NCBI RefSeq assembly: GCF_900078315.1
Contig: NZ_FKBS01000002.1
Span: 1-64,000 of the forward strand
Reading direction: 5' to 3'
DNA length: 64,000 nt
DNA from: Bordetella ansorpii
Lineage (GTDB): Bacteria; Pseudomonadota; Gammaproteobacteria; Burkholderiales; Burkholderiaceae_B
Below are positions 1 to 8,314 of the stretch, piece after piece. Position numbers and translations under genes: made by a program. Each line of letters starts with the position of its first letter. Positions within the stretch are counted from its first letter, which is position 1. The notes beneath the pieces were generated by a model. It was not told where the DNA came from. It worked only from the letters and a program-made list of their open reading frames with translations, and did not search any database.

Positions 1-5
1 CTTGC

Positions 6-296
6 TCATGGCTCGCATTCTCTCAAGAGTTGGAGCCTCCGCAAAACCCGGGGCGATTCAGAGATCTTCTTGAGCGATGGCGTGATCGATGCTGCAAGTC
101 CCGTTCCGATCCCTCCCGGCGCCAGGCTAGCTGGCGCATAAGCATCAAGACCGAAATCTTTCTTGCGCTGCCGGGCGATAAGCTCGGGCCAGCGCAACTT
201 GCCAATCACGACCGCCAGCCCCTGAAAACGCATTCCCTCTTCTTGAGAGGCCAGCTCATCAAGGGCTCTTTCGATGTCAGTTCTAAGAGTGACCAT
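6..296 (-). CDS. Hypothetical protein, possibly the N-terminal part of a longer broken gene
   Basis: This is an open frame of 96 residues at the left edge, reading out of the window. The first 70 or so residues (acidic start, then a segment with RFQGLAVVIGKLRWPEL and KKDFGLDAYAPASL) look like a real folded N-terminal domain of the kind found on large mobile-element proteins. The last 20 residues look less natural, and another minus frame stays open through the same stretch, so a frameshift is possible. It lies on the same strand as, and 109 bases downstream of, the YfjJ-like gene, so it is probably cargo or an accessory gene of the island. No function can be assigned. Confidence 0.4.
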   Translation of the reverse strand: MVTLRTDIERALDELASQEEGMRFQGLAVVIGKLRWPELIARQRKKDFGLDAYAPASLAPGGIGTGLAASITPSLKKISESPRVLRRLQLLRECEP

Positions 297-404
297 TTTG
301 TGAAATTAGAAAGAAGCAGAGCGGCATGATGAAGATCCAATCCGAGCAGAGCTGGCAAAACGGAGCCTGCTTTTTTCATGATGCCACACTGCGTTCCGAA
401 CAAC

Positions 405-1520
405 CTACGATTCCAGTCCCGCTCGACGGCGTCCTCGCTGAGAGACTTTTCGCGGAGTGTTTCCTTTGCCGAATCTCCTCTCTCCATTCATCACAAGAGG
501 TAGATACATATCAGGCTTAGTGAGGTAGGACACGACAAATTCAGAAAGTATTTCTCTCTTCTTCTCGTCACTCCAGTCGATCGGCCCTAGCGCCGCGTAC
601 TTGTACTTCTTTGCGTTGCAGTTGAAGTAGAGGCCTTGGCCATCTGGAACAATTCTCTGCCAACACTCACCCACTTTTCTTGCAATCAAAACATCCTTCC
701 TAACTTTCGAACCATCGAGAAGCAGCATGATATGAATATGGAACTTCTTTTCAGGACCGTACTCAATCTTGTATGCAAATCCCTCGAGCTCGATTTCAGA
801 AAGATCATTCTGTAAAGCGCTATACATCTTTGACCAGTCGTTTTTCACAAGCGACATCTGCAAGCGTCGCTCTATTGCTCCCGGGTCATCAACTCTTTTC
901 CTATACGTTAGGTCCACACGAACAACCAATAGCCGAGCTCTTTTTTCAAAAATTGCATCGACATAGCGATCCAACTCCCTCTTATTCTTGGCAGATGACC
1001 TGGTGAAATCCTTCAGATCTCGCTGGAAAACTGCATCCATAGACTTGGTTCGCATCTCGCGAATGGCACGGTTTATTCTTTTAGCTAGGATCTCGGATGT
1101 CGCTCTGGATGACATCTCTTTTTTCGATAGCCACCTATGCGCAGCCCGTTCAGCACGCCCCCCTTTCGCAAAAGCGTCATCTACGAGAGCAATATATGGA
1201 TTTTCTCTGTAACGCGGGAGAGCCTTTCGAAGGCGCGGCAAATAAGTTTGAACGGCCTGCGCTATTTTTCTGCATCCGCCAAGATGAGACGATACAGAAG
1301 GGCTCGCAACATCTAGCGAGAAGAATCGGCACTCCGAACTGAGCGCCAGCTTCGCTACCTCGACAACTCTATCAACTGCAGTAGCGAGATCCTCGTTTGA
1401 TCCAAAGAACTTGAGAGTGTCATCAGTTTCTAGCACCGACGCTCCATCCACATGCGAGCTGCGATGTGAAATATCTAAGTTCGAATGTGCCCTACGGTTT
1501 GATTTCAATTCAAATAACAT
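405..1520 (-). CDS. YagK/YfjJ-family (inovirus Gp2-like) protein
   Basis: The 371-residue protein has the C-terminal signature of the YagK/YfjJ (inovirus Gp2-like) family. This includes an HxH motif flanked by hydrophobic residues (FHIHIMLLLDG), a following WQRI segment, and a late YLTKPDMYLPL block ending in a basic tail. Family members occur in satellite prophages such as CP4-57 and CP4-6, and the HxH motif resembles that of HUH replication initiators. A role in replication of the element is therefore an inference. The order AlpA then YfjJ on one strand matches those satellites. The ATG start at 1520 has only a weak ribosome-binding site. Base composition is well below that of the chromosomal backbone. 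Confidence 0.75.
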   Translation of the reverse strand: MLFELKSNRRAHSNLDISHRSSHVDGASVLETDDTLKFFGSNEDLATAVDRVVEVAKLALSSECRFFSLDVASPSVSSHLGGCRKIAQAVQTYLPRLRKALPRYRENPYIALVDDAFAKGGRAERAAHRWLSKKEMSSRATSEILAKRINRAIREMRTKSMDAVFQRDLKDFTRSSAKNKRELDRYVDAIFEKRARLLVVRVDLTYRKRVDDPGAIERRLQMSLVKNDWSKMYSALQNDLSEIELEGFAYKIEYGPEKKFHIHIMLLLDGSKVRKDVLIARKVGECWQRIVPDGQGLYFNCNAKKYKYAALGPIDWSDEKKREILSEFVVSYLTKPDMYLPLVMNGERRFGKGNTPRKVSQRGRRRAGLES

Positions 1521-1640
1521 AAGAACCAGAACCCTTCAGATAAAATTGGTGCACTCTTCTTGCTCTGGCATAGAAAAACGCATATTTTTCATCTGGCCAT
1601 GTTGTGAAAGTTAGTGTTTGATCTGCCCTTCTCTTTGAAG

Positions 1641-1859
1641 CTACAGTTCAATCAACGCGCGGATTTCTTTCACATTCCACACGGTGATCCTAGGACCAAA
1701 GATCCTCACGGGCTTCGGGAATCTTCCTGACTTGACGCCCGCCCACCAGGTGGATTTGCTAACAGGAATTGGCCCATTAGGAGCGATGATCTGCTTGATG
1801 CGCACAAAGCCCTCAAGGGGAAGTTGTGACTGCGCGGTGTTGGGTACGGTGGAGTGCAT
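1641..1859 (-). CDS. alpA: AlpA-family prophage transcriptional regulator
   Basis: The 72-residue protein has the AlpA/excisionase-type winged helix-turn-helix: GFVRIKQII, then SKSTWWAGVKSGRFPKPV, then a short wing with ITVWNVKEIRALIE. Family members act as excisionase-like activators controlling integrase or excision in satellite prophages. The ATG at 1859 was chosen because GAAGG lies five bases upstream and the resulting length is normal for the family. A longer open frame continues upstream but looks non-coding. It lies 120 bases before the YfjJ-like gene on the same strand and is probably co-transcribed with it. Confidence 0.85.
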   Translation of the reverse strand: MHSTVPNTAQSQLPLEGFVRIKQIIAPNGPIPVSKSTWWAGVKSGRFPKPVRIFGPRITVWNVKEIRALIEL

Positions 1860-2708
1860 CGAAACCTTCAGACGTGACGCCATGAACCGGCAAGACAACA
1901 TGCCCATCCATTGCGTGTAGATTCTTGTTGAGCGGTGCACTCGATCGAAGTGCACAAGCCCGATAGCGAGCTCAAGACCATTAACAAGAATCGCCGATGC
2001 AAAAAAACCGCGATAAACCACCGTTTTTTGGCTTGCAGGCGTCGATGGCCCAACAACCTAGGCGCGAACCACTAGATCGTTCTTCGTCACGACAACTACA
2101 AAGACGAAGTCGAGCTGCGAGTCACTGGTCAGCAGACCAGTTGACGAATTTGATGCTGGCTAGCTGATGTCTCGTGTGATTGCATATAGAAGCGGCGAAG
2201 AAAGCGGAGGCACGACGCCCGCCCAACGAGCGCAGCACTCTCGGCAAGACCTACCATGCGGCTCACACAACGTGGAAGGCCGGGTCTGCAACCATGATGG
2301 GCATCGCGATACCGCCCAACAACCGCATACCTAGACGAATCAGAGTACACAGTTGGTGCACGACTGGCGGAGGCCGTCACTAAGTTTTTTCTCGCATTAG
2401 GACATGCCTAGCCCGATCGCGTTAGCCAGCAGAGAATCTTCTGCTCTCGCATAAACGCGATCTCGCAGCAAAAGCTCGCGAAGGAATCAAGCAAAAATTT
2501 TAGTGCTGAGGGGTCACAGCGCGAGAACTCAGAGGCTTGAAAGCTTCGCGGTGCCTCCGTAGCTGGCGCGTCTTGGCCAGCACTTCTCGCTCATTACGAA
2601 TAGGTTTGCGAGCAGGTCTCAGCCTAGATCTCCGAGTGGAACTGATCACGCCCAAGCTGCGCTTCAAGAGATTCTTCAACCAGGTTCTGTGTGCCAAGAA
2701 CCGATTTT
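1860..2708. other. Intergenic stretch without a supported gene
   Basis: About 850 bases inside the island between the AlpA gene and the XRE repressor. Only short open frames with no family resemblance or convincing ribosome-binding sites are seen. A + frame near 2180-2383 has a plausible amino acid composition (EARRPPNERSTLGKTYHAAH), but I cannot link it to any family. It may be a decayed remnant. Confidence 0.5.
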
Positions 2709-3071
2709 TTATACGTCAAAGTCATCCGCAGCTTTGCTCAGCCGCTTCGAGAGACGCTCAATGATTGCAAGGATCAGAGTTCGGTCTGATTCGCTGAGCC
2801 CCTCCAGCATCCTGGCGACGCGCTCCCCCACATCACTAGGCCTCCGACTACCTTCGACAAAAAAACTTTCGATTCCACAGTCGAACAAATCGGCGAGCTG
2901 GAAGAGTTTCGGAAATCCCGGACTGACAAGACCACGTTCAATTCTCGAAACCGCCTCGCTGCCGATTTCCAATTTATCTGCAACTTGTTCTTGCGTGTAG
3001 TCAGCCGCTTTCCGCTTCTTGGCGATCGTTCGCCCCAGTCTCTTCAAGAACTTTTGTTCATCTTGTGTCAT
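2709..3071 (-). CDS. XRE-family helix-turn-helix repressor
   Basis: The 120-residue protein has a Cro/CI-type helix-turn-helix in residues 10-65 (RTIAKKRKAADYTQEQVADK, then EAVSRIERG and FPKLFQLADLFDCGIESFF). A C-terminal helical part probably serves dimerisation. Such proteins are repressors of phage or island genes. The ATG at 3071 was chosen because GGAG lies six bases upstream; a TTG four codons earlier is less likely. It is divergent from the exported protein at 3234, and the shared intergenic region holds a 17-bp palindrome that is the obvious candidate for its operator, which would give autoregulation. Confidence 0.88.
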   Translation of the reverse strand: MTQDEQKFLKRLGRTIAKKRKAADYTQEQVADKLEIGSEAVSRIERGLVSPGFPKLFQLADLFDCGIESFFVEGSRRPSDVGERVARMLEGLSESDRTLILAIIERLSKRLSKAADDFDV

Positions 3072-3135
3072 TACCAACTCCAACTGTGCAGGTGGAGATG
3101 GTTAGGCTTTAACACGAATGACGTAACACACCAAA

Positions 3136-3152
3136 AGGTTGATTGTCAACCT
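3136..3152. promoter_or_regulatory. Candidate operator in the XRE divergent promoter region
   Basis: AGGTTGA-TTG-TCAACCT is a perfect 7-bp inverted repeat with a 3-bp spacer, in an AT-rich region between divergent genes. On the minus strand TTGACA (3150-3145) overlaps the palindrome and could be the -35 box of the repressor gene, with a weak -10 (TTACGT) 17 bases on. A related half-site (TCAACCT) recurs at about 3188. Binding by the adjacent XRE protein is inferred. Confidence 0.55.
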
Positions 3153-3233
3153 ATTTAGTTGAAATTGACATCTGGATAATTTGTCACTCAACCTTTAAAG
3201 TCTAATTTGTCGACTTTCTAAGGTGGATGGAAC

Positions 3234-3932
3234 ATGAGCTGGGCATCAAACCGATGCTTCGTCATTGGGCGCGGACTCTTGGCGATGTATCTCTCTACAG
3301 TTGGTTGGGCCGCCCATAGTGCGCAGCCGACAGAAGCACACAGGCATGTGCAGACGTACTACAACGCGCATGATCAATGCGCCGGCAGCTCAGACACGAA
3401 GGTGCAGCAAAAGTATTGCCCCATTCGGGATCAAGAGAGCAAATGGCTCCGAGAGCACGGTTGGTGCTATGGCCCCGAGGATGCTCCGTCTTACAAGCAA
3501 GGTTGGGCGCCTTGCTCACCCAAAACCGCCGCAAGGAAATCACCTCCTACAGAAGTCAAGTTAGCCGCCCCTTTGCGCAGTGCTTCGGATCAAGATTGGT
3601 CCGGAGGCACTTTCGTTGGAGAAGCCCCTGGGTGGTACCGGTATGTGGCTCAAAAGTGCATGGAAGGTGATCGAATCTCCTGCGAATGGGCAACTACTGC
3701 TGCGCAAAGCCTGCGATCAGCCGGTTGGTGTACATCGGGCGTCGAGTCAGCCCCATGCCCTGGATATGTCCTAGCTACACCAGATCAGTGGAACGCCCAC
3801 TTAGCTGATCTCGAACGGCAGAAGCCTCGACCGAAGTTGGATCCAAACAATCCTTACGCACGTGAGTTGGCTCGCCGCCTGAAAGACATGAAGGATTGGG
3901 CAGAGTATCAAGAAGCCATCAATCCGTACTGA
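3234..3932 (+). CDS. Exported Cys-rich protein with two related modules, unknown function
   Basis: The 232-residue protein starts with a charged N-terminus and hydrophobic core (residues 8-28), probably a signal peptide cut near the AHSAQ segment. Two stretches, about residues 48-92 and 141-185, share a pattern of four cysteines. Each has a Cys pair before a helix, then LREHGWCYG or LRSAGWCTS, then a fourth Cys (WAPC or SAPC). This suggests an internal duplication of a small disulphide-stabilised helical unit acting in the periplasm. AAGGTGGA lies upstream of the ATG. It is island cargo divergent from the XRE repressor. I do not recognise the family. Confidence 0.72.
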   Translation: MSWASNRCFVIGRGLLAMYLSTVGWAAHSAQPTEAHRHVQTYYNAHDQCAGSSDTKVQQKYCPIRDQESKWLREHGWCYGPEDAPSYKQGWAPCSPKTAARKSPPTEVKLAAPLRSASDQDWSGGTFVGEAPGWYRYVAQKCMEGDRISCEWATTAAQSLRSAGWCTSGVESAPCPGYVLATPDQWNAHLADLERQKPRPKLDPNNPYARELARRLKDMKDWAEYQEAINPY

Positions 3933-4355
3933 CGTCAGTCAGCCAACTCAATCCAATTTGCAGACAATCTCTCGATCACCCACGAAGTGTTCGAAATTTA
4001 CGCCGCTCTGGGTCAGTCGGCGCAGTGCCTCGGTTCCCGTCCGAGTTGCACGCTGATCCGTAGCGGCAGCTTGCTGATTAACAAGATCAAAGAGTACGAA
4101 GAGTCTCCAAAGTGCTGAGAGACTTACTACTCTGCGGCGGATCTCACGCACATGCGAAAACCTGAAAGAAAGAGCGTGCCGATGTGCCGGACGATGCTGT
4201 GGCTAGACAGTAGGACTAGGTGAGCGAGCAGCAAGCATCTGCAGCCTTTTCATCACGCCCCTCTTGATCAACCGAAGAGAACGCGAAGAGAGCCGAAGAG
4301 CTTAGAGAACGCGCAACTTTCATGTAGAGCAATGAGAAGACTACTGAGAAATAAT
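3933..4355. other. Intergenic stretch without a supported gene
   Basis: No convincing coding region is seen on either strand. The last 90 bases (from about 4262) show faint similarity to the left edges of the repeat units that follow, for example the shared GCAACTTTC, and may be a fourth, heavily decayed unit. Confidence 0.5.
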
Positions 4356-4696
4356 TTTGGTGGAGCCATCGATGAGCCTTCAAAGCTTGCACCAGCCCAA
4401 AGCTTGCACTCCTTGACTGCAGCTAAGAATTTCTGCCGGAGAATCATTAACAGGAAGGGCCGAAATCCGCGAGAAATTGCGGTTTTTTGAGGAATAGCCG
4501 TGTCCGCCCCCCCCTGCAGTGGCATGATTAGAGAATTTTTCGGATCGCGGATTGCAAGCGCAAGGTCTACATGACCTTGCCCACCGTCCGCCAAGCCGCA
4601 AAATTTCTCTCGAGCCCTGTTTCGAAAGATGCTACGGACATAATACGCCAGCAACTTTCTGCTAGCAGTCCGCACAATGCAAGTCTGGACATAGGG
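4356..4696. repeat. Tandem repeat unit A (integrase 3'-end derived)
   Basis: About 341 bp, starting at TTTGGTGG. It aligns through its whole length with unit B at a 341-base offset. Shared blocks include GATGAGCCT, CATTAACAGGAA, a GAGAAAT-GCGGTTTTTTGAG motif, CCCCTGCAGTGG, TAGAGAATTTTTCG and CGCCAGCAACTTTCT. On the minus strand its right end still resembles the integrase C-terminal coding sequence (VRSIFRNRAREKF, then GLADG), but the frame is not maintained as a gene. Confidence 0.75.
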
Positions 4697-5036
4697 TTTG
4701 GTGGCACTCTTCGATGAGCCTGCACAAGCCAAAAGCGTGCACTCCTTGCCGGCAGCTAGGAATTTCCGCCGGAGAGTCATTAACAGGAATGGCCGAACTC
4801 CACGAGAAATCGCGGTTTTTTGAGCCCCCTCCGGTGCCGGCTGCTCCCCTGCAGTGGAGTGAGTAGAGAATTTTTCGCCTCGCGGATTGCAAGCGCCAAG
4901 TCTACGTGACCTTGCCCAACGTCCACCAAGCCAAAAACGTTCTCTCAAGCTCCGCCTCGAAAGATTCGGCGGACATAATGCGCCAGCAACTTTCTACTAG
5001 CAAATCCGAACAACGCAAGTCTGGACTTTGGATACG
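4697..5036. repeat. Tandem repeat unit B (integrase 3'-end derived)
   Basis: This is the second copy, strongly similar by eye to unit A and less similar to unit C. Its right end on the minus strand reads MSAESFEAELERTFLAWW, recognisably related to the integrase C-terminus (RSTSWDGAFEEVFDLAE). The unit therefore consists of the last codons of an integrase gene plus its downstream flank. Confidence 0.75.
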
Positions 5037-5290
5037 CCCAGGAATCCTGGCCGAAGCATCATAGAAAAAAGAAACGAACATGGTCGAAATCTGTGAGAAA
5101 TCGAGGTGTTCAAGGAGCAGCGACGGCCAGCACCCCACCTCTGCAGTGGCGCGCGTAGCGGTTTCTGCGCCTAGCGGACATCTAGCGCTAGAGCTACGTG
5201 CTCGTGTCTTTACTCTCCGCCAAATCAAAAACCTCCTCGAAAGCTCCATCCCAGGAGGTGCTGCGGACACAATGCGCCTGCATCTTTTCG
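5037..5290. repeat. Tandem repeat unit C, overlapping the 3' end of the live integrase
   Basis: This is the most diverged copy. GGTCGAAATCTGTGAGAAATC, CTCTGCAGTGGCG and GCGGACACAATGCGCC align with the corresponding blocks of unit B. The right part (5194-5290) is the coding end of the integrase gene itself, which ties the array to that gene. The exact left border is uncertain by several tens of bases. Confidence 0.65.
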
Positions 5291-6525
5291 TCCAAATAAT
5301 CTGCCCACATTTGCATCACCGCTTTACGCTCATCCAAGAACTGAGTCCGGTCATACGCGGCCTGCACATCATCTTTCTTGGCATGTGCCAATTGGGCTTC
5401 CAGCACATCGACGTCAACTTTCAAACGCTCTCGTGCCAACGTACGCAGAGACGCCCGGAATCCGTGCGGGGTATGCTTGCCGCGGAACCCCATATCCCGC
5501 AAGGCTTTGGATAGCGCGTCTCTGTGAACATGTTCTTGGTTCCACCCCCCCATAGGCGGAAACACGAATTTCTGCTTTCCTGTCAGCTTTGCCATTTCCC
5601 TCAGCATCGACACTGCCTGGCGTGGAAGCGGGACGATGTGATCGAATCCCATCTTCATTCGATTCGTGCCGTCTTCGTTCTGGCCACGGATGTGCCATTC
5701 TGCGCGCCGCAGATCAATCTCATCCCAACGTGCACTGGCGACCACGCCTGGCCTTAAGATGGTCCATGAGCAAAGCAGCAAGGCGTCACGCACGACAAAG
5801 CCGCCGTACCCGTGAATGGCTGTCATCAACTCGCCGATGAAGCGTTCGTCCGTGACGCCTGGGATATGCTTCTTGCGCCTTTTCTTGGGCAAGACGCCTC
5901 GAAACTGAAGGCGTTGATCTTCTTCCCGAATGTTCTCTGCAATGCAGTAGTCAATCATGCCGTAGATGCAGCGCATGGCAACCTCTGCCTGAGCCGGTGT
6001 GTCAGCGGCCATGCGACGAAGCATCGTAGTCAGATCCCCACTACGAAGGGTGCGCATATCCAGGTTGCCGACTTGGGGCTGAAAGTGTTCCTCAACGATG
6101 TACCGCACCTGGTAGTTCGTTTTTGCGGCATGGGTTCGCGCGTATTCCTCAAGCCATTTTTTGGACACGGCCGTCAAAGAGTACGACTGCCAGTCCTCGT
6201 TCTGGTCTTCCCAACTGGTCGCGCTTGCCTCTTCACGTCGAGCCTTGCGCTCGGCCCGAGCACCCGAGATCGTTTCGCCCGCCTTCACATTCATTCGCAG
6301 CTCGGACGACTTGGCTCTGGCTTGTGCCAGCGCCATTGCGGGGTACTCGCCGATCACCACTGCGTTCTGCTTGCCGTCGACTCGATAACGGAACGACCAA
6401 GACTTCTTGCCCGCAGGCGATACGACCAGAGACAGCCCCTCGCCATCCGCCAAGGAATACGCCTTCTCTTTTGGCTTCGCGTTCTTGATCGAACGGTCAT
6501 TTAGCCCGGTTGCCAGCTTGGGCAT
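5194..6525 (-). CDS. int: Tyrosine-recombinase integrase (P4-like, tRNA-targeting)
   Basis: The 443-residue protein has an N-terminal arm-binding domain (residues 1-95, with the typical NDRSIKNAKPKEKAYSLADG start), a SAM-like core-binding domain (about 115-210) and a catalytic domain. The catalytic set is visible: Arg258 (ILRPG), Lys near 291, His354-Arg357 (HGFR), His381 (AQLAHA) and Tyr391 (AAYDRT). It catalyses site-specific insertion and excision of the element. The start lies 209 bases from the 3' end of tRNA-Arg, which is the expected attachment site. The length is normal for the family, so the gene appears intact. Its 3' end is embedded in the repeat array. Confidence 0.96.
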   Translation of the reverse strand: MPKLATGLNDRSIKNAKPKEKAYSLADGEGLSLVVSPAGKKSWSFRYRVDGKQNAVVIGEYPAMALAQARAKSSELRMNVKAGETISGARAERKARREEASATSWEDQNEDWQSYSLTAVSKKWLEEYARTHAAKTNYQVRYIVEEHFQPQVGNLDMRTLRSGDLTTMLRRMAADTPAQAEVAMRCIYGMIDYCIAENIREEDQRLQFRGVLPKKRRKKHIPGVTDERFIGELMTAIHGYGGFVVRDALLLCSWTILRPGVVASARWDEIDLRRAEWHIRGQNEDGTNRMKMGFDHIVPLPRQAVSMLREMAKLTGKQKFVFPPMGGWNQEHVHRDALSKALRDMGFRGKHTPHGFRASLRTLARERLKVDVDVLEAQLAHAKKDDVQAAYDRTQFLDERKAVMQMWADYLDEKMQAHCVRSTSWDGAFEEVFDLAESKDTST

Positions 6526-6734
6526 ACGGCAAATCCTTTTAGTGATGACTGATAAGTTTGTCTCGTCTTTAGCGAGCCAATCTTACCAAAATTTTACTCA
6601 AAAGTTTACTTACCACCGCTGGATTCCGTTGAAGCACCTTGGACAAGGTTGGACTACAAAAAGAAAAATCCCCATCAAGATCAATATCTTAAATGGGGAT
6701 TCTGGAATTTATCGGACCAATCCGGACGATCAAT

Positions 6735-6811
6735 TGGCCCGCCCTACACGATTCGAACGTGTGACCGCTCGCTTAGAAGGCGAGTGCTCTATCCACCTGA
6801 GCTAAGGGCGG
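6735..6811 (-). tRNA. tRNA-Arg(TCT), probable island attachment site
   Basis: A 77-nt tRNA including an encoded CCA. On the minus strand the acceptor arms are CCGCCCT and AGGGCGG. The anticodon stem CTCGC/GCGAG encloses loop CTTCTAA, giving anticodon TCT. The T arm is ACACG-TTCGAAT-CGTGT. The 3' end faces the integrase, as expected when an element has used the tRNA 3' end as attB and restored the gene. The composition change occurs at this point. Confidence 0.96.
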
Positions 6812-6963
6812 CCGGGGCCGAAATGCGGTGCATATTATAGAGGCCGAAACCGCCGACATGCACCGACACGCGCTTTGCAGCCACTCTTACACGGCGTAGC
6901 ACCGCGCTTACAGGCGGGTGATACAGTTCAGCGACCCTTTTTCGGCCTCGATACTGGACCGTC

Positions 6964-8268
6964 ATGCAAGCTTCGGCCCCTTCCGCTTTCCCCTCCCGCC
7001 ACGCCTGGCGCACCATTTTCGCAGCCGCCACATTGGCCGCCGCGTGCACGCCCGCCCTGGCCGGCGTCACCTACAAACTGGACCGCCCCGCGGCCTCGCC
7101 CGGCGACACGGTGCGGCTGGAGGCGGTGTATTTCAACGACGGCGGCACCAGCGTGCGCTGGAATGCCCCCCGCCAACTCGTGCTGCAATGGCGCAGCGCC
7201 GCCGGCGTCATGCGCACCGTGGCCACCCTGCCCGGCGAGCCGGCCATCCTGACCATCCCCGTCAACAACTTCGCGCGCGTGGCCTGGGACGTGGTCGTCC
7301 CGACGCAGGCGCGCGGCGTGCAGGCCGTGTCCATCGAAGGCGAACCCGCGCTGCTGGCGCTGGAAGCCACGGGCCGCGACGACGGCCGCAGCATCACCGC
7401 CGCGCCGGCCAACGTACCCGTGGTGGATGCGCGTACCGGCCAACCGCTGTCCGATGCGCAGGTCACGCAAGCCGGCGCCTCGCCGACCTCCGGCCCCGCC
7501 CCCGAGGCCGCCGTGGCCGGACGCGCCCCCGTCGACCACAACTCGGGCTTCGACACCTTCCGCAGCGCGCTGTCGGCCTATCAACCCTCGTATTTCGTAG
7601 TGGGCACGCGCGAGCGCACCAGCGCGCGCTTCCAGCTCAGCGCCAAGTACCGGCTGTTCACGCCGCCCAGCGACCGGCCGGCCACCTTCGCCGAGAACCT
7701 TTACCTAGGCTATACGCAGACGTCGCTGTGGGACTTGGAAGGCGATTCCAAGCCCTTCGTCGACACCACGTTCAATCCCAGCTTCTTCTGGTTGAAGGAT
7801 GACGTGTGGCAGTCCGCCAACCAGAACTGGCGCCTCGGCATGAACGTGGGCGTGGAACATATGTCCAATGGCAAGGACGGCGCGGATTCGCGTTCGATCA
7901 ACGACGGCTACATTCAACCCTCGCTGCACTACCGCTTCGACAGCGGCAGCACGCTGAGCTTCGGCCCCAAGATCAAGGGCTATTTCGGCAAGGCGTCCGA
8001 GAACAAGGACTACAGCGACTATGCCGGCCATGTCGACTGGAACGTGCGCTGGGCGCTGGACAACGGCCCCGTGCTGTCGGCCATGTACCGCCAGGGCGAC
8101 CAGCGCCGCCGCACCACGCAGGTGGACTTCGCCTGGCCGCTGCGCTCGTGGTTCGACATGAACGGCTACGTGCACCTGCAGTACTTCAACGGCTACGGCG
8201 AAACGCTGCTGGGCTACAACCAGCGCAACGAGTCGCAGTTCCGGATCGGCGTGTCGATCGTGCCGTAA
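6964..8268 (+). CDS. pldA: Outer-membrane phospholipase A with an N-terminal extension
   Basis: The 434-residue protein has a signal peptide (residues 1-33, ending ALAG), an extra beta-rich and Pro/Ala-rich region to about residue 190, then an OMPLA barrel. The catalytic residues are all present: His299 and Ser301 in EHMSNG, and Asn313 in SRSIND, with the same 12-residue Ser-Asn spacing as E. coli PldA. The enzyme hydrolyses acyl chains of phospholipids that reach the outer leaflet of the outer membrane and usually works as a calcium-dependent dimer. The barrel ends in a short C-terminal strand (IGVSIVP). The start codon is the first plausible ATG; the ribosome-binding site is weak. Confidence 0.9.
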   Translation: MQASAPSAFPSRHAWRTIFAAATLAAACTPALAGVTYKLDRPAASPGDTVRLEAVYFNDGGTSVRWNAPRQLVLQWRSAAGVMRTVATLPGEPAILTIPVNNFARVAWDVVVPTQARGVQAVSIEGEPALLALEATGRDDGRSITAAPANVPVVDARTGQPLSDAQVTQAGASPTSGPAPEAAVAGRAPVDHNSGFDTFRSALSAYQPSYFVVGTRERTSARFQLSAKYRLFTPPSDRPATFAENLYLGYTQTSLWDLEGDSKPFVDTTFNPSFFWLKDDVWQSANQNWRLGMNVGVEHMSNGKDGADSRSINDGYIQPSLHYRFDSGSTLSFGPKIKGYFGKASENKDYSDYAGHVDWNVRWALDNGPVLSAMYRQGDQRRRTTQVDFAWPLRSWFDMNGYVHLQYFNGYGETLLGYNQRNESQFRIGVSIVP

Positions 8269-8275
8269 AGGTTCG

Positions 8276-8310
8276 CGGACGCCCTGGCTGCCTGGCAGCC
8301 GAGGCGTCCG
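8276..8310. terminator. Two-tier hairpin between convergent genes
   Basis: An outer stem CGGACGCC/GGCGTCCG encloses an inner stem GGCTG/CAGCC. It lies between the ends of pldA (+) and the PilZ gene (-). There is no T tract on either strand, so it may act as a stop for transcripts or simply protect their 3' ends. Confidence 0.45.
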
Positions 8311-8314
8311 GACA

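Noticed and set aside
2180-2383. Possible small plus-strand gene in the island
   Set aside because: There is no ribosome-binding site and no family match. The composition is suggestive only, so it is described as an unassigned stretch.
4268-4948. Long minus-strand open frame with internally repeated protein segments
   Set aside because: The repetition is at DNA level (tandem integrase-end units) and appears in several frames. No start signal or family match supports a protein.
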